Shown here: positions 47,594-48,887 of the stretch, piece by piece
Layout: each line of letters begins with the position of its first letter
Position numbering within the stretch: the stretch's first letter is position 1
Assembly (NCBI RefSeq): GCF_014163735.1
Contig: NZ_JACJDV010000028.1
Location: forward strand, 1-48,887
Length of the DNA stretch: 48,887 nucleotides
Direction of reading: 5' to 3'
Source: Shewanella sp. SR44-3
Lineage (GTDB): Bacteria > Pseudomonadota > Gammaproteobacteria > Enterobacterales > Shewanellaceae
Position numbers and translations under genes: made by a program
The notes under the pieces: generated by a model
The model's database searches: none
The model's input: the letters and a program-made list of their open reading frames with translations, nothing else
What the model was told of the DNA's origin: nothing

Positions 47594-47928
47594 GACCCAT
47601 TAGCTCAGCCGGATAGAGCAACGGCCTTTAAGCTTGACGTATATCGTCATGAATGAGGAGCTTCATTTTCGAAAGATTATGAATGTAAGATGTCAAATTC
47701 GGGGAAACCTTTCAGGTAATGCTGATGGCAATCCCGAGCCAAGCCTTAAGGAATTAAGGAAGGTGTAGAGACTAGACGGCATCCACCTAAAGCGAATGCA
47801 ATGGTGAAGGGATAGTCCAGACCACAAAACTTTAAAGTGACAGTGAGAACTGTATTTGAAGTGGCAGTGAAAACTGTAGTGGTAAGCTAAGCCGTAGGTC
47901 GAAGGTTCGAATCCTTCATGGGTCACCA
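47594..47928 (+). tRNA. tRNA-Arg(UCU) interrupted by a group I intron
   Basis: The exons are 47594-47628 and 47887-47928. Joined, they give a 77-nt cloverleaf: acceptor GACCCAT/ATGGGTC, D-arm GCTCAGCCGGATAGAGC, anticodon stem ACGGC/GCCGT with loop CTTCTAA, T-arm GAAGG/CCTTC, discriminator A and encoded CCA. The anticodon is UCU, and GGATAGAGCAACG..CCTTCTAAG matches known bacterial tRNA-Arg(UCU). The insertion falls between anticodon bases U34 and C35, so the gene cannot give a working tRNA unless the 258-nt insert is removed. It would read AGA and AGG codons. This splice-site choice is the only one giving both the standard 5' exon U and intron-final G and a normal 7-base loop. Confidence 0.93.
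47629..47886 (+). ncRNA. Group I intron (IC3, Azoarcus pre-tRNA type) in the tRNA-Arg anticodon
   Basis: The 258-nt intron folds to the group I core. P1: exon CCTT (47625-47628) with GAGG (47655-47658), giving a U.G pair at the 5' splice site. P3: GATGTC (47689) with GGCATC (47778). P4: 47698-47704 with 47732-47738. P5a: TCAG/CTGA. P6a: CCTTAA-GGAA-TTAAGG with a GNRA loop. P7, the guanosine site: GACTA (47770) with TAGTC (47813). P8: CACC/GGTG. P9: ACCAC (47821) with GTGGT (47879). The final base is G (47886). Conserved strings GTGTAGAGACTAGACGGCA and ATAGTCCAG and the P4-P6 region closely match the self-splicing Azoarcus tRNA-Ile intron. No open frame for a homing endonuclease is present. 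Self-splicing is strongly expected but not shown. Confidence 0.94.
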
Positions 47929-48083
47929 CTTTCTTATTGCCGCCCTTAATCGGGCGAATATATATCCAGTTGTTTTCATTGTAGTTCGGTTGAATTGTGT
48001 TTGACTAAAGTTAATGCTTATTCGTTTTTTACATCATCAAGCGAGCTACTTTTGAGATAAACGATAGAATTTGCAATCTCTAC

Positions 48084-48422
48084 TTAGTACTTAAGTGGCC
48101 AAGAATAACAATGACAGTACACATCATTAGAGTAAACATGTTGCTCAAAAGTAAAATAATCAACGATATTCATCATCTTGCGTAATAAGTCTGTGTAGAG
48201 CTCATTGTTAGACGAGCACACCATGCCCCACGCTTCGCGCATAATTCTTTGACTTGAAAGTAGTAAATACTTTCCGATACCAGTCTCTTTTGCTTGTCGA
48301 TTACCCGCTATGATACAACCATCGTTATTACTCAACACAACGATGGGTTTACCACGCCAGTCTGGACGAAAGACCTGTTCAGCGCTGCAATAGAAGCTAT
48401 TGGCATCAACCAGGGCAAACAT
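48084..48422 (-). pseudogene. umuC: Truncated umuC (DNA polymerase V catalytic subunit)
   Basis: The reading frame gives 112 residues, against about 420 for UmuC. The N-terminus MFALVDANSFYCS and GKPIVVLSNNDGCI are typical Y-family polymerase, with metal ligand Asp6. After about residue 50 it diverges, and at the second active-site motif the expected YSIDE reads YSNDV, so the catalytic Glu is gone. It then stops in unrelated sequence. The protein cannot be active. It begins directly at the umuD stop codon, the normal umuDC order. Confidence 0.9.
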
Positions 48423-48728
48423 TTATTTCACTACCAATAACGGGCTTGGTCGATGACAACGGATAGAGCGGGTAACAACTCCCTCTATACTAAAATCATC
48501 ATATTCATGAATGGTGACTGGATGAAACTTTTGATTAGATGACAGTAGCAGACGGTGATGAATGTCTAAAATTTTGCAGACAAACTCACCATTGAAATTG
48601 GCAACAATGACATCGCCATGACGGGCTGTTTCATAGCGATCTACGATAATCATATCGCCATCAAAAATACCGACATCCTGCATCGATTCGCCTTGGGCAA
48701 TACCAAGAAAAGTTGAACTTGAGGGCGT
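48423..48728 (-). pseudogene. umuD: umuD lacking its N-terminus, cut by an IS element
   Basis: The frame keeps the LexA/UmuD peptidase core: nucleophile Ser in AQGESMQDVG, FDGDMIIVDR, and the general-base Lys in GEFVCKILDI. The first 30-40 residues, including the Cys-Gly or Ala-Gly self-cleavage site, are absent. In-frame upstream sequence runs back through TPSSSTFLGIA and then into PDTEFR and a TAA at 48747-48749, next to IS256-type terminal sequence. No proper start codon or ribosome site remains except an internal ATG at 48683. UmuD normally forms polymerase V with UmuC, which is also broken here. Confidence 0.85.
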
Positions 48729-48887
48729 TCGAAATTCTGTGTCAGGTTAAGTTTAAATTTCTAGCACGCTGTCTAAACGTCCTTCAAAATAAATCGCTAA
48801 CTGAGATAGACAAAGGCTCCAATTGTGAATGGGCATTGTCCATTTATTCGAGGCGTTCAATATGCCAGCATAAAGTAGCTTCAACAA
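48726..48887 (-). mobile_element. End of an IS256-family insertion sequence, runs off the window
   Basis: From about 48726 to the window edge the sequence belongs to an insertion element. Its coding end (48753-48887, minus strand, 44 residues plus stop) is the C-terminus of an IS256/Mutator-type transposase: NKWTMPIHNWSLCLSQLAIYF matches the family pattern KKWTMPIRNW...LNQFAI. The stop lies 25-30 nt from the boundary. The terminal CCTGACACAGAATT (48745-48732) resembles the inverted repeats of this family. The rest of the element, its other end and any target duplication lie outside the window. Confidence 0.82.

Noticed and set aside
47594..47928. Reading the interrupted gene as tRNA-Lys(UUU) by joining CTTT to TAA
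   Set aside because: That junction would make the intron end in C instead of the required G, and the arm sequences match tRNA-Arg(UCU), not tRNA-Lys.
47693..47929. A 78-codon open frame on the minus strand across the intron and tRNA 3' end
   Set aside because: Its N-terminus (VTHEGFEPSTYGL) is simply the reverse complement of a tRNA T-arm and acceptor end, a well-known source of false proteins. The rest lies in the intron core.

Overview
The window looks like chromosomal DNA of a gammaproteobacterium, most likely Shewanella. The reasons are the gene order cysZ / smc-zipA-ligA, ppiB-cysS-folD next to tRNA genes, an SMC rather than a MukB condensin, and the general look of the proteins. The genus is inferred, because no database search was possible. 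Most of the window is ordinary housekeeping sequence, with an accessory hotspot at the right end (about 47.1-48.9 kb).

Layout. 1-632: six tandem identical tRNA-Val(UAC) genes, the first cut by the window edge. 0.88-5.1 kb: an ABC exporter, then an alkylation-repair pair (an Ada/AraC/AlkA fusion overlapping a separate Ogt methyltransferase). 5.3-12.7 kb: a DEAD-box RNA helicase, a tyrosine-phosphatase-like protein, CheV, the serine/threonine symporter SstT, an RluA-type pseudouridine synthase, a membrane thioredoxin-like protein and an AFG1/ZapE-type ATPase. 12.7-15.5 kb: a GFA-family gene broken by two one-base deletions, methionine gamma-lyase and CysK. 15.9-18.3 kb: a ketosynthase III-like enzyme followed by a REC-REC-GGDEF response regulator. 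18.4-26.5 kb: cysZ opposite smc-zipA-ligA and a DUF2919 membrane protein. 26.7-31.6 kb: an HD-GYP phosphodiesterase, a YeeZ-like protein, an S4 RNA-binding protein, RraB and two transporters. 31.6-42.9 kb: sbcDC, an M23 murein endopeptidase, a Fur-box-preceded TonB receptor and a DUF885 metallopeptidase. 43.0-46.8 kb: ppiB-lpxH facing cysS, then folD.

Right end. After folD come a decayed tRNA-Pro-like sequence, an intact tRNA-Pro(UGG), a 5' fragment of a tRNA-Arg, and a tRNA-Arg(UCU) gene whose anticodon is split between U34 and C35 by a 258-nt insertion. The insertion has the complete conserved core of a small group I intron of the Azoarcus pre-tRNA-Ile type (IC3): P1 with a U.G pair, P3-P9, and a terminal G. 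It has no endonuclease gene. Beyond it lie a decayed umuC and an N-terminally cut umuD, and then the end of an IS256-family element that appears to have removed the start of umuD.

How the genes work together. Several blocks concern DNA integrity (Ada/AlkA with Ogt, SbcCD, LigA, SMC, the dead UmuDC). Others concern sulfur metabolism (CysK, CysZ, methionine gamma-lyase, a TSUP-family permease), signalling (CheV, GGDEF and HD-GYP proteins) and the envelope (ZipA, M23 peptidase, LpxH). The intron-containing tRNA-Arg is the most unusual element. If it is the only tRNA for AGA/AGG codons, translation of those codons depends on RNA splicing.
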